Shown here: positions 34,484-43,502 of the stretch, in pieces | Layout of the letters: every line of letters starts with the position of its first letter | Numbering within the stretch: position 1 is the stretch's first letter | From: Citrobacter freundii | Lineage (GTDB): Bacteria > Bacteroidota > Bacteroidia > Chitinophagales > Chitinophagaceae | Assembly (NCBI GenBank): GCA_003243445.1 | Contig: QFQQ01000028.1 | Location: 1 to 64,000, forward strand | Direction of reading: 5' to 3' | Length of the DNA: 64,000 bases | Notes under the pieces: model-generated | Told to the model about the DNA's origin: nothing | Database searches by the model: none | What the model saw: only the letters and a program-made list of their open reading frames with translations | Translations under genes and position numbers: made by a program

Positions 34484-35734
34484 ATGGGACTTCTAAACAT
34501 TTCCCGGGGACTGTTCGCTGTGAAGGATACGCCACCGGCACCCGCAACAGAGATCAAACCCGAACCAAAGAAAGATGAAAAGATCAATTACCAGGATTAT
34601 GGTTTGCATCAGGCGTATCTGCTTGGCGGATCTCCGGCTGGGTTGAAAGTGTCTTTACAGAAAGTGTATTTTGATTTTAAGGAGAAGGTGAAGGTGAATC
34701 TGAAAGAGCAGGAAGAATTAAAAAGACCGGCAAGAGTTAAGCTGGAAGAACATAAAGGAAATATTGAACGCTGGGAGAATAAGATCAAGAGCATTAAAGA
34801 GGAGATTGTTCCCAGGCTGAAGCAGCGTATTGAAGCGTTGAAGGAAGAAAAAGCACATATACGCAAGAACCCGAAAGAGATCATTGGCGATGCAACGGGC
34901 AAGCCAAGTTTTATTATTGGAGGTATTATTCTGCTTTTTCTTACGGTGTACCTTTTTGTATTCTATAGCTCGGCATCTTATTCTGCATTTTTCAAAGAGT
35001 TTTCATTAAACGAGATAGGCGTTGCAAACTCAATATTCGATGCACAGGCTATTTCGAAGGCACTTAAAGATGGAATAACCGAATTAATGCTGATCCTTAC
35101 GATCCCGTTTGTATTTCTCGGTTTAGGCTACCTGATACATAAAATACAGGAAGAAAAAGGGTACAAAAAGTTCTTGAAGATAGCAGCTCTCGTGACCGTC
35201 ACGTTCATTTTTGATGGAATATTGGCGTATGAGATCACTGAAAAGATATACAACATAAAGAAAGAAAATAGCTTCGGAAATATGCCAGACTTTTCGGTGT
35301 CGCTCGCTATAACCTCTGTTAATTTCTGGCTGATCATCTTTGCTGGCTTTATCGTTTACCTTATCTGGGGGTTTGTATTTGATTTTGTTCTGGATGCATT
35401 TGGAAAGCTGGACAAAGTAAAACTTGCGCTGAACGAAAAAGATCGTCAGATCCACGAGGCCGATAAACAGATCCTTGAGATGACAGCAGAGATTGATAAA
35501 ATGAATCATGATATTGATGATTCGAAGACACAAATAAAGAAGCTGAACGAAACGCTTAACAGTGTGATCATTCCCCGCGAATTTGAGAAGGATGCTTTCA
35601 GCTTTATGGCGGGATGGCTAACCTGGATGAAAGGTAATGGCAAAACTCATTCTGAACTAGATGGTGCAGAAGCTATCGTTCAGGAATTCGTCAGCGTCGC
35701 AATTTACAATTACCCCAAAATCAATAACGGATGA
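34484..35734 (+). CDS. Coiled-coil membrane protein
   Basis: 416 residues. A coiled coil (about 60-135: EEHKGNIERWENKIKSIKEE) precedes four membrane helices (about 145-165, 200-220, 230-250, 275-305) and a second coiled coil (about 310-375: EKDRQIHEADKQILEMTAEI). A long, charged, scaffold-like protein on both sides of a membrane core. No enzymatic motif. It sits 2 bp after terB-like and overlaps the lipoprotein gene by 4 bp, so the three are expressed together. Confidence 0.75.
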   Translation: MGLLNISRGLFAVKDTPPAPATEIKPEPKKDEKINYQDYGLHQAYLLGGSPAGLKVSLQKVYFDFKEKVKVNLKEQEELKRPARVKLEEHKGNIERWENKIKSIKEEIVPRLKQRIEALKEEKAHIRKNPKEIIGDATGKPSFIIGGIILLFLTVYLFVFYSSASYSAFFKEFSLNEIGVANSIFDAQAISKALKDGITELMLILTIPFVFLGLGYLIHKIQEEKGYKKFLKIAALVTVTFIFDGILAYEITEKIYNIKKENSFGNMPDFSVSLAITSVNFWLIIFAGFIVYLIWGFVFDFVLDAFGKLDKVKLALNEKDRQIHEADKQILEMTAEIDKMNHDIDDSKTQIKKLNETLNSVIIPREFEKDAFSFMAGWLTWMKGNGKTHSELDGAEAIVQEFVSVAIYNYPKINNG

Positions 35735-36651
35735 AAAAGATCTCCATATTTATCTGTATCGCAGTTTTACTAGTAAGCTGCGGTTCACCGGATACTCCAA
35801 ATACTGACAACAAAGAAAACACAAAGATGCCACCTGGTCAATCTGCGAATGCAAAAACAAGCAAACAACTTAACCTGACCATCTTGCTTGATTTGTCGGA
35901 CCGGATTGATTCATCTATTACCCCATCCCAGCCCCAGCATTATCAGCGCGATACTATCCTGATCAATCATCTGACCAATTATTTTATCCGGGAAATGGAA
36001 TTAAAAGGAGGGCATATGGCCAAAGGAAAGATGAGGGTTGTGTTTCAACCTACCCCTTCAGATTCAAACATCAATGATGCTGCCGCTAAACTAAAAGTGG
36101 ACCTTTCACCAATGAAGCCGCCAAGCAAGAAGGTTGTGCATGACGGATTGGGTCAAACAGTCAACGAAAACATTGGGCGGATCTATTCTATTCCATTGAG
36201 TCAGTCGGAATGGCCCGGGTCCGATATCTGGCGATTTTTCAAAAATGATGTGAAAGATGTTGCAGTGGACCCGGATACAACCTACCGAAATGTGTTGGTC
36301 ATTTTTACAGACGGGTACATCTATCACGAGGACTCGAAGGATAAGGCAGTCAACCGGTTTGCTTACATCACCCCGGAACTGCTCGATAAATACAGATTAC
36401 GACAGGGCAGTGCAGATCAGAAAATGCAGCAGCTTGATTTTGGTCTGATCACAAAGCGATCTGATTTGCAGGATCTGGAAGTCCTTGTGCTCGAAGTAAC
36501 TCCGTCTGCCGGTCATAAGAATGATGAGGATATTATTCGTTCTGTATTGAACAAATGGTTTACAGAGATGAAGGTAAAGAGATGGGCAATTTTCAACTCC
36601 GACCTTCCAACAACAACCAAACCCAAAATAGACGGCTTTTTAAATAACTAG
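35731..36651 (+). CDS. vWA-like lipoprotein
   Basis: 306 residues. MKKISIFICIAVLLVSC gives a lipobox at C17. From about residue 47, LNLTILLDLSDRIDSS gives a MIDAS-like D54-x-S56, and VLVIFTDGYI is the vWA fourth-strand motif. The last loop residue of DxSxS is Arg instead of Ser, so metal binding may be altered. The protein would lie on the outer membrane or periplasmic face, near the coiled-coil membrane protein whose gene it overlaps (4 bp). Adhesion or complex assembly is an inference. Confidence 0.75.
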   Translation: MKKISIFICIAVLLVSCGSPDTPNTDNKENTKMPPGQSANAKTSKQLNLTILLDLSDRIDSSITPSQPQHYQRDTILINHLTNYFIREMELKGGHMAKGKMRVVFQPTPSDSNINDAAAKLKVDLSPMKPPSKKVVHDGLGQTVNENIGRIYSIPLSQSEWPGSDIWRFFKNDVKDVAVDPDTTYRNVLVIFTDGYIYHEDSKDKAVNRFAYITPELLDKYRLRQGSADQKMQQLDFGLITKRSDLQDLEVLVLEVTPSAGHKNDEDIIRSVLNKWFTEMKVKRWAIFNSDLPTTTKPKIDGFLNN

Positions 36652-36670
36652 TCGTATCTGAAAAACGAAT

Positions 36671-36707
36671 TCGAAACATTCGCAGCAGATCATTGCGAAT
36701 GTTTCGA
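36671..36707 (+). terminator. 14-bp perfect hairpin within the cluster
   Basis: TCGAAACATTCGCA (36671-36684) pairs exactly with TGCGAATGTTTCGA (36694-36707) around 9 bases, 20 bp after the vWA lipoprotein stop. It lacks a T-run, so it may partly terminate or stabilise the upstream part of the transcript and separate it from the following genes. Confidence 0.45.
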
Positions 36708-36738
36708 TACGCAAAGAACTATCAATTAATCAATCATT

Positions 36739-37791
36739 ATGGAATGGAAATACAAAAAAGACTTCCAGGCTATTCCTGGGATCAAACTTCAATATGGTAA
36801 ATCCGGCATCAAAACCAACATCGTTCCATCTTCAAAAGACGATGATCCCAAAGACACAGAAGAAAAGATCCGCCATCGCTTATTTAAAACCTATAATGAT
36901 GCAGATGAAATAAAAAGCAGTCCTATTTCTGTACTTACGTCGCCGTCATTACGTGAACTGAAATCTTTCCTGTTATACGCGGGAGAGAATTATGAAGAGA
37001 TTTCATTGCTTTTACAGTCAAAGCAACAAGATCTGCAATCAAGGCAAAGGTCGAAGAACAGGAAAGAAAAAAGCCTTTTCAGGGCATTTTATAAGAAAGC
37101 CATTCAGCGGTTATCAGATGAGATCGTCATTATGACTGAAGAAGCCGAAGAGTTACAACAGCAACTAATGCTTTCCGCCGTTCAGCTTGAAGTGGATACA
37201 GACGACGTCTATGCAAGTCTTTACACCAACATGATCGACGCATTTAATTTGCTGACCCGCTGCGAAAAGAAATGGGACTTTACCAGTTCGAAAAGAACGA
37301 ACCGGGTAGCAGAAAGAACTTCTGCGGCCAATACGGTCACCCGTTCAGAGATCAGGATCTCGCGTCAGCCGTTGGAATTATTTGCCGATAGCCAGCCTGC
37401 GATCAAGTTTCATAATATGAATGGAGGCGATCTTTATTTCTATCCCGGGTTTATGATCGTGTATGAATCAAAATCAGAATTTGCGCTCATCAGTTACGCT
37501 GATCTTGATGTTGAATTTTATGAGCAGCGGTTTATTGAAGACGAAGCTGTGCCGTCGGATTCCAGAGTTGTTGATCATACCTGGGCAAAAGTGAACAAGG
37601 ACGGTAGCAGAGACAAACGTTTTACGGGGAATTATCAGATCCCGGTCGTATTGTATGGCAAAATTTCCATCAGCTCGGCGGAAGGATTGAATGAAGTGTA
37701 TTGTTTTAGTAATCCGGAGTACACGCGGTTATTCTGCAAAGCGCTGCGCGATTATTGCGATAGTTTGAAAAAAAGCCAACAGCCTGCTTAA
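36739..37791 (+). CDS. DUF4236-like N-terminus plus coiled-coil protein
   Basis: 350 residues, soluble. The first 30 residues (WKYKKDFQAIPGIKLQYG, KSGIKTNI) match the DUF4236 start (KxFKxxPGxxxxxxKSGxxxxxG). A helical coiled coil follows (about 95-160: RFKKA-type heptads RLSDEIVIMTEEAEELQQQL). The C-terminal part (about 195-350) is beta-rich with the pattern YFYPGFMIVYESKSEFALIS. Function unknown. Confidence 0.65.
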   Translation: MEWKYKKDFQAIPGIKLQYGKSGIKTNIVPSSKDDDPKDTEEKIRHRLFKTYNDADEIKSSPISVLTSPSLRELKSFLLYAGENYEEISLLLQSKQQDLQSRQRSKNRKEKSLFRAFYKKAIQRLSDEIVIMTEEAEELQQQLMLSAVQLEVDTDDVYASLYTNMIDAFNLLTRCEKKWDFTSSKRTNRVAERTSAANTVTRSEIRISRQPLELFADSQPAIKFHNMNGGDLYFYPGFMIVYESKSEFALISYADLDVEFYEQRFIEDEAVPSDSRVVDHTWAKVNKDGSRDKRFTGNYQIPVVLYGKISISSAEGLNEVYCFSNPEYTRLFCKALRDYCDSLKKSQQPA

Positions 37792-37840
37792 ACAGTTTGA
37801 GCAATAGCAATGGATAGTTATAAATAAACAAACATAAAAT

Positions 37841-38092
37841 ATGCTCACACCGCCATTACAAGAGATAAGATCAGCGATAATGGGAATGCGATTGCGTGAG
37901 AAAAGTATTGACCAGGTTGATAGGCCTTATATAGAGTTGCTTGATGTGCTTGAGCAATTGGATTTTTTGGAAGCAGACTTAAGCAAGGCCTTTGAAGAAG
38001 GTGGACTGCCGGCTGCAGCCCGCGTGGTGGTGAAGCCAGGTGAACCGGATTGCCAGATATGCGGCCGTACCATCGTTCCGGGAACAGTTTAA
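37841..38092 (+). CDS. Small helical protein with a C-terminal CxxC
   Basis: 83 residues. One helical hairpin (ELLDVLEQLDFLEADLSKAF) ends in CQICGRTIVPG, which could be half of a zinc ribbon. It is 10 bp before the last membrane protein of the cluster. Function unknown. Confidence 0.6.
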   Translation: MLTPPLQEIRSAIMGMRLREKSIDQVDRPYIELLDVLEQLDFLEADLSKAFEEGGLPAAARVVVKPGEPDCQICGRTIVPGTV

Positions 38093-38102
38093 AACATAGA
38101 TT

Positions 38103-38879
38103 ATGCCTGCAGGCCATTATAACATTTTACATAGCCAGGATAAGACGGAACTGATTGCTGAATTAGCATCAGGTGCGCAAGGGATTCCGCCAGTTGAGCA
38201 GCAACGGCTGTTAATGGATATTTCAAGTACGCTTGCAGTGTTGCAACAAATGTATTCTATCGATTCTATCAGTTTCAAAAAGGCGTTTGATCAGCTTTTT
38301 TATCTCGCTAAAATTGGGCTGGAGGGGATAAATGCCCAACCGGAAATGGCTGCGGCAATGTTGAAACAATTGAAGAAAGAAGTGGTCGATCAGGAAGCTG
38401 GTAAGGTAAAAAATAACTATCTGCGTGGATTAGGTAAGAGGGCGGCAATGTTAGGGATTCTTCCACTAGTTGGGGGCACGGGGTTGCACTTTATTGATCA
38501 GCATTCTTTGATCGCCAGATACATCGATCTGCCGGGGACAGCCAACATGCTGATCCTTTGGAGCGGAACGATGCTGGGAGTCTGGTTGTCATTTGCAATC
38601 ACCAGGGTAACGCTTGAATTCGAAGATCTCGCAATAGTGGAGAAAGACAGGCTTGAGCCGTTGTTGCGATTGTTATTTACAGGAGGGTTGGCCATGGTAT
38701 TTGGGCTTTTGTTTATAAAGAAAGCTGTAGTAATTGAGTTGGGAGAGTTGTCTTCAGTGCAGGCGGGTAGAAATCACCTCGTAGCATTTTTAATGGGAGT
38801 ATTATTGGGCGTGAATGAGCGGGGAATCGGGAGAGTATTGTGGAGGAAGGTGGGGCCAATGATCAAAGAGCCTCTGTGA
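38103..38879 (+). CDS. Hypothetical membrane protein, last gene of the caspase-TIR cluster
   Basis: 258 residues. The first 110 residues are soluble helices (AKIGLEGINAQPEMAAAMLK), then four likely membrane helices (GILPLVGGTGLHFI, MLILWSGTMLGVWLSFAI, LLRLLFTGGLAMVFGLLF, HLVAFLMGVLLGV). No motif recognised. After it the strand stays the same but a 236-bp gap precedes the AraC gene, so the cluster probably ends here. Confidence 0.65.
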   Translation: MPAGHYNILHSQDKTELIAELASGAQGIPPVEQQRLLMDISSTLAVLQQMYSIDSISFKKAFDQLFYLAKIGLEGINAQPEMAAAMLKQLKKEVVDQEAGKVKNNYLRGLGKRAAMLGILPLVGGTGLHFIDQHSLIARYIDLPGTANMLILWSGTMLGVWLSFAITRVTLEFEDLAIVEKDRLEPLLRLLFTGGLAMVFGLLFIKKAVVIELGELSSVQAGRNHLVAFLMGVLLGVNERGIGRVLWRKVGPMIKEPL

Positions 38880-39115
38880 ATTAAAACTCCAACGGTGGCT
38901 GAATAACGAAAGAATAAGTGCTGGTTAATGAGATCACTATGTAGCCGGGGGTGATGCTTCTGGCAAATAGCTTGAAATTTCCATAAGTAATGCAGACTCA
39001 TGACCCCTAAAGGCAAGCAAACATTCAAGCGTTGTTTGAAAGCCCAATCTTACTGCTCCTTCAATGACCAACTATCTTCATACCTTGCACCTCTACCCCA
39101 CTCAACCCAAACCAA

Positions 39116-40006
39116 ATGATCAAAAACATCTTTGACGACCGCCTCAAAACAATCGGCCTCTTACAACTCACCTCCGACATGCTGGAGGAGATCAATGGCG
39201 ACCGGTATAAAGCGTATATCAAAGTGCTCTATCTTCCAACGGGAGGAAGGATCAAGGTGGATTTCGATCGGTATGAAACAGAGGATGCGGCGCTATTTTT
39301 TATCAGCCCGAACCAGGTCCTTTGCGCGGAACAGGTCGGCGCTGCGCCGGGATACCTGATCTTTTATAACAGGGATTTTTATTGCATCCAATTGCATGAT
39401 GAAGAAGTAGCCTGCGATGGGCTGCTGTTCAATAACATCAACAATATGCCGATGACGAAGGTGACGACGGAAGAAAGGGTGTTCATCAATTACCTGTTTG
39501 CGCAGCTGGAAAGTGAATTCCGCCTGAAAGAATCATCGCATGAAGAAATGCTGCGTACTTATTTGAAGCAACTGCTGATCAAATCGACCAGGCTGTGGAA
39601 ACAACAGCACCTGGGCGGGGTGCTCACCGATCAGCAGAACGATCCCGATGCGTTCCGCCAGTTCACTCAATTGGTGGACGCACATTACAAAGAGAAACAT
39701 ACCGTGGCCGATTATGCGGACCTGATGCTCGTCGCGCCAAAAACCCTGACGCATAAATTCAAACGCATGAACCTGCCGGCACCTAATGACGTGATCAAAA
39801 ACCGGCTCATGCTGGAGGCGAAGCGGCTCCTGGTGCACACCGCTATGACGGCAAAAGAGATCGCGTATGAACTCGGATACGAAGATCCCGCCTATTTCAG
39901 CCGGCTATTTGTGATCAAAACAGGCCTGTCGCCTTCGGCATTTAAAGTAAAGTACCTGGGACAAAGTGCTGACGCTACACTTAGCAAGGACGGAGTAGTT
40001 GCATAA
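39116..40006 (+). CDS. AraC-family transcriptional regulator
   Basis: 296 residues. The N-terminal sensing half holds VLYLPTGGRIKVDFDRY and FFISPNQVLC. The C-terminal HTH pair reads YADLMLVAPKTLTHKFKRM and TAKEIAYELGYEDPAYFSRL. It lies upstream of the exported alpha/beta hydrolase gene (322-bp gap), its most likely target. Confidence 0.92.
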   Translation: MIKNIFDDRLKTIGLLQLTSDMLEEINGDRYKAYIKVLYLPTGGRIKVDFDRYETEDAALFFISPNQVLCAEQVGAAPGYLIFYNRDFYCIQLHDEEVACDGLLFNNINNMPMTKVTTEERVFINYLFAQLESEFRLKESSHEEMLRTYLKQLLIKSTRLWKQQHLGGVLTDQQNDPDAFRQFTQLVDAHYKEKHTVADYADLMLVAPKTLTHKFKRMNLPAPNDVIKNRLMLEAKRLLVHTAMTAKEIAYELGYEDPAYFSRLFVIKTGLSPSAFKVKYLGQSADATLSKDGVVA

Positions 40007-40327
40007 GCGGGATCTTGTTGCCGCTGGTTGACAGGAAGCCGGTAAACGGACCAGCCTGCAGGCGATCACGATCGAACATACCTGCATGGATATGCGGCCC
40101 ACCGTTTCACATGCAGACAAAACCTCCGGCTTTCAATTGAATCTGCTCCGATAGCGCCCATGCTCCGGCTTCTCTGCGGGATGGCGACCAATTTCTATTT
40201 ATAAATATCGCCGCAGGGAAAAATCTCCAAGACTCTCCGCCGTATGTCCATTCTCCCGGCCCTTGCTTTGGACCACCTTTGTATTGTCAATCGCAAATAA
40301 CTAAACACAATACAAAAACCAACAGCA
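40007..40327. other. Gene-free 321-bp gap before the hydrolase
   Basis: No gene or strong repeat seen. The last 60 bp are pyrimidine-rich and end in an A-rich leader (CAATACAAAAACCAACAGCA) before the hydrolase ATG, typical of a promoter-plus-leader in this group. A CCGGTTTTTA-type box is not evident. Confidence 0.4.
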
Positions 40328-41236
40328 ATGAAAACATTCATCCTCTTTATCAGCCTGTTCACCGCGTTAAGTGCCAGCCAATACAGTCATGCGCAAGGAA
40401 AACGCACACCCGCCGCAGCTGGCCGGGCGGAATACATCGAAGTAGAAAAAGGCGTTAAGCTGCACGTAACCGATCTCGGCGAAGGCCAACCCATCGTACT
40501 CATCCATGGCTGGCCGCTGAATGATGCCATGTATGAATACCAGTACCAATACCTGGTACAAAAAGGTTTCAGGGTGATCGGCATCTCGCTCAGGGGATTC
40601 GGGAAATCAGACAGACCGTATGGCAAATATGATTTTGATGTATTCTCCGATGACATCAAGGTAGTCCTCGAAAAACTAAAGATCGAAAACGCGGTGCTGG
40701 GTGGTTTTTCCATGGGTGGCGCGGTAGTCCTGCACTATATCACCAAATACAAAAGTGCACATATCAGTAAGCTGGCCCTGTTTGCTGCCGCAGCTCCTTC
40801 CTGGAAACAACGCGAGGGATATCCCTTCGGCGCGTCGGACGAAGCTGCCGCGAACCTGATCGAAACAACGATGACGAACCGGCAGCAATTGATCGAAGAC
40901 TTCGGCAAAGGATTTGGCGCCACCGAGACCAGCCTTTCTCCGGCCACTGCTAACTGGCTCGCTGGCATCAATGCCGATGCATCGCCTTATGCAACCACAC
41001 AAGCCATTACCGCCTTGCGTGACCTCGATCTTCGCCCGGTGCTGGATCAGATCAACGTACCTGTCGCGATCTTTCATGGTACAAAAGACAAACTGTGCGA
41101 CTTCGTATTTGCAGAACAGTTGCACAAAGGCATTAGAAACTCCTACATCGTAAAATTTGAGAACAGCGGTCATGCCCTCTTCGTAGAGGAAGCGGGTAAA
41201 TTCAACGCCGAGCTGGAGAAGTTTGCGAAATCATAA
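40328..41236 (+). CDS. Exported alpha/beta hydrolase
   Basis: 302 residues. Signal peptide MKTFILFISLFTALSASQ...HAQ, so periplasmic or outer. The fold shows HGWPLND (oxyanion loop), nucleophile Ser in LGGFSMGGAV, acid in GTKDKLCDF and His in SGHALFV. It resembles non-haem chloroperoxidase/esterase-type enzymes; without metals or cofactors its reaction is hydrolysis of an ester or perhydrolysis. Preceded by an AraC gene on the same strand and followed by a strong terminator. Confidence 0.88.
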   Translation: MKTFILFISLFTALSASQYSHAQGKRTPAAAGRAEYIEVEKGVKLHVTDLGEGQPIVLIHGWPLNDAMYEYQYQYLVQKGFRVIGISLRGFGKSDRPYGKYDFDVFSDDIKVVLEKLKIENAVLGGFSMGGAVVLHYITKYKSAHISKLALFAAAAPSWKQREGYPFGASDEAAANLIETTMTNRQQLIEDFGKGFGATETSLSPATANWLAGINADASPYATTQAITALRDLDLRPVLDQINVPVAIFHGTKDKLCDFVFAEQLHKGIRNSYIVKFENSGHALFVEEAGKFNAELEKFAKS

Positions 41237-41257
41237 AGAAAAACCGTATAGATAGCA

Positions 41258-41288
41258 AAACTGCGGGCAAGGTGCCCGCAGTTTTTTT
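41258..41288 (+). terminator. Intrinsic terminator after the hydrolase
   Basis: AAACTGCGGGCA (41258-41269), a 3-base loop, then TGCCCGCAGTTT (41273-41284) followed by a run of T. A canonical hairpin plus T-tract, 22 bp after the stop. Confidence 0.9.
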
Positions 41289-41404
41289 GTATGTGTGGAG
41301 TGATGCAGGCTGACGAACATCTTTTGGATATTGAAAGCTTGATTATACCCGGGCCTGCCTCAACGGTTCAGAGTCAGATTAACAATGATATAAGATGGTT
41401 GATA

Positions 41405-42325
41405 TCACTGAAACGAAGCCCGGAAGGCCAGCGGCGACTGATGCGTTTTATTTTTAAACAGCTTGCTGAAACTTTGCGGATGTTCAAAGCCCAGTTCATA
41501 AGCAATTTCAGCAATGCTTAAACTGGTGGTCGTAAGCCGCTCCTTCGCTTTTTGAATAAGCTTTTCATGAATATATTGTTGCGCATTCTGGCCGATCAGG
41601 GAACGAAGCAGATCACTGAGATAACCGGGAGAAAGGTGCAGTTGTTCCGCGAGGAACTGAACAGTAGGCAAGCCTTGCTGCAGCGATTGTTGCTGATTGA
41701 AATAGTTATTTAACAGCGTTTCTGTTTGTTGCAGGATATCATCATTCACGACCTTCCGTGTAATGAATTGCCGCTTATAAAAGCGATTGACATAACTGAG
41801 GAGTAATTCCAGTTGTGCGATCATCACGTCCTGGCTGAATTCATCCACACGGCTGTTGAGTTCCTTTTCCATATTTTGGTAGATCGATAGGATCGTTTCT
41901 CTTTCTGCTTCGGACAGATGCAACGCTTCATTTGCCGAATATCCGAAGTAACCATATTGGCTGATCTTACCCGCAAGCGGATAGCCGAGGAAAAAATCAG
42001 GATGGATCAATAAAATATAGCAATAGGTCTTGCTGTTGTAATCGGTGCTGCCCACAAGTTGGTTCGGCGCGAGGAACAGCATACTGCCTTCGTCATAATC
42101 ATAATAAGCGCGTCCATACTTCAGGCGTCCGTTGTTGTGGGTGATGAACGTGATCTTGTAAAAGCTTAACACATCATAGATCGGTGCCATGCCCGGATTA
42201 AAAGGATTGCCTTCGTGAAAATGTATAAGGCTGATAAGCGGATGTTGCGGCTTGGGCAGACCAAAGGCCGCATGGCTTTCCGCGATCGAGATAAACCGGA
42301 TGAGTGAATCTTCTTTGCCTTTCAT
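41405..42325 (-). CDS. AraC-family regulator beside an SDR gene
   Basis: 306 residues from the ATG at 42325; an ATG at 42364 is open but its extension is hydrophobic and unlike the family. The N-terminal half has FGLPKPQHPLISLIHF, a feature of this AraC subfamily; the DNA-binding half has LAEQLHLSPGYLSDLLRSLI and IAEIAYELGFEHPQSFSKLF. It is a close paralogue of the protein at 54180-55133 (shared FFLGYPLA, RFYKRQFITRK). It lies downstream of the SDR gene on the same strand (59-bp gap) and is its likely regulator. Confidence 0.93.
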   Translation of the reverse strand: MKGKEDSLIRFISIAESHAAFGLPKPQHPLISLIHFHEGNPFNPGMAPIYDVLSFYKITFITHNNGRLKYGRAYYDYDEGSMLFLAPNQLVGSTDYNSKTYCYILLIHPDFFLGYPLAGKISQYGYFGYSANEALHLSEAERETILSIYQNMEKELNSRVDEFSQDVMIAQLELLLSYVNRFYKRQFITRKVVNDDILQQTETLLNNYFNQQQSLQQGLPTVQFLAEQLHLSPGYLSDLLRSLIGQNAQQYIHEKLIQKAKERLTTTSLSIAEIAYELGFEHPQSFSKLFKNKTHQSPLAFRASFQ

Positions 42326-42384
42326 GACATAAAAATAAATGAAACCGGTGACGGGTATAGCCACCGGTTAGTGAAGAGATGATC

Positions 42385-43158
42385 TTACCAGGGCACTACA
42401 TTGTTGGCACCGGCATAGTGAGCTGGTCCGGTGAAACTGCCGCCTGGCAGGTCCTCCGCCAACGCCACCCGGATCGGTTCGACAGAACCTTCTTCCACCG
42501 AATCGGTTCCCTGGAAATTATTGAGTGCTGTCGCGGTAAAGCCGGGACTGACAAGATGCACCTTGATATTCGTCGATTGTAGATCGATCGCCAGTGAGAG
42601 GAAAATACCATTGAGTGCTGTCTTCGACGCACCGTACGCAGCATCGAAGGCACCGCGATAAGGATTGGTGGGATTGGCGTTCAGTGTCAGGGAACCGAGC
42701 GCGCTGGAGACGGTCACGATCCGGGCGGCAGGCGCCTTGTGCAATAGCGGTAAGAATGCCTGCGTCACGGCAAGCGTTCCAAATACATTGGTTTCCCAAA
42801 CCTTTTTCAGTTCACTGATCGAAATAACACTGGCGCGCTGCGCGCCGAGTATTTCTTCGAGACTGCGACCGGGTTGACCCACATTTGAGATGGCGGCATT
42901 ATTCACCAGTAATGTAAGATAGCCCGCTTCGCTGGTGACACGGCTTACGGCTGCAGTGATGGATGCGGTATCTGTAATGTCCAGTTGAATAGCCGTGGCA
43001 TTACCGCCGATCTGCGTAACGGCTGCTTCGCCTTTTGCCAGATCCCTGGAACCGACATAAACAATGTAGCCATTCTCTGAAAGGGCTTTGGCAATTTGAA
43101 AACCGATGCCTGTATTTGCACCAGTAACGAGTGCCACTTTTTTTGTAGTTGTCTGCAT
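42385..43158 (-). CDS. SDR-family NAD(P)-dependent oxidoreductase
   Basis: 257 residues. Rossmann glycine motif VTGANTGIGFQ (12-22), NNA in the fourth strand, Ser in VSSALG and the Y-x3-K catalytic pair in YGASK. The pattern is of classical SDRs that reduce carbonyls. Two direct repeats spaced by 21 bp lie 54-89 bp upstream (43212-43247), fitting control by the AraC protein whose gene follows. Confidence 0.93.
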   Translation of the reverse strand: MQTTTKKVALVTGANTGIGFQIAKALSENGYIVYVGSRDLAKGEAAVTQIGGNATAIQLDITDTASITAAVSRVTSEAGYLTLLVNNAAISNVGQPGRSLEEILGAQRASVISISELKKVWETNVFGTLAVTQAFLPLLHKAPAARIVTVSSALGSLTLNANPTNPYRGAFDAAYGASKTALNGIFLSLAIDLQSTNIKVHLVSPGFTATALNNFQGTDSVEEGSVEPIRVALAEDLPGGSFTGPAHYAGANNVVPW

Positions 43159-43211
43159 AGTTGTTTCGTTAAAATGATGAAGCGAAGTTCCACACAGGTA
43201 ATCCGGTCTGC

Positions 43212-43247
43212 GTAGCCAAATTGAGAATTCTTGTAGTCAAATTGAGG
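43212..43247. promoter_or_regulatory. Paired direct repeats, candidate AraC operator
   Basis: GTAGCCAAATTGAGA (43212-43226) and GTAGTCAAATTGAGG (43233-43247) match at 13 of 15 positions with a 21-bp period, two helical turns. AraC-family dimers bind direct repeats with this spacing. The repeats lie 54-89 bp before the leftward SDR start and about 260-290 bp before the rightward AraC start at 43503. Confidence 0.55.
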
Positions 43248-43502
43248 ACCTCGGGTCATGTCAATTCATTTCAACGATTTATCCGGGGCAGAGCATATCA
43301 ACCGCTGCCAGACACAGATCAACCATCAGTCAACGCGAATGGAAAAGGCATCCGATAATCTCATACTCCGTACCAGTCCTTTCAGAAATTTACGAAATAT
43401 CGAGAAGATCACTACCCCGCTTTTCTTCTAACTCCCTCTTCTTCAATCTCTTTTTTGCCTGGCATCTTCTTCGCCCTCCCCTTACCACAAAATCGTTACA
43501 CC

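Noticed and set aside
40676..41173. 165-residue leftward frame opposite the hydrolase
   Set aside because: The hydrolase on the plus strand has all catalytic motifs, so this is a shadow.
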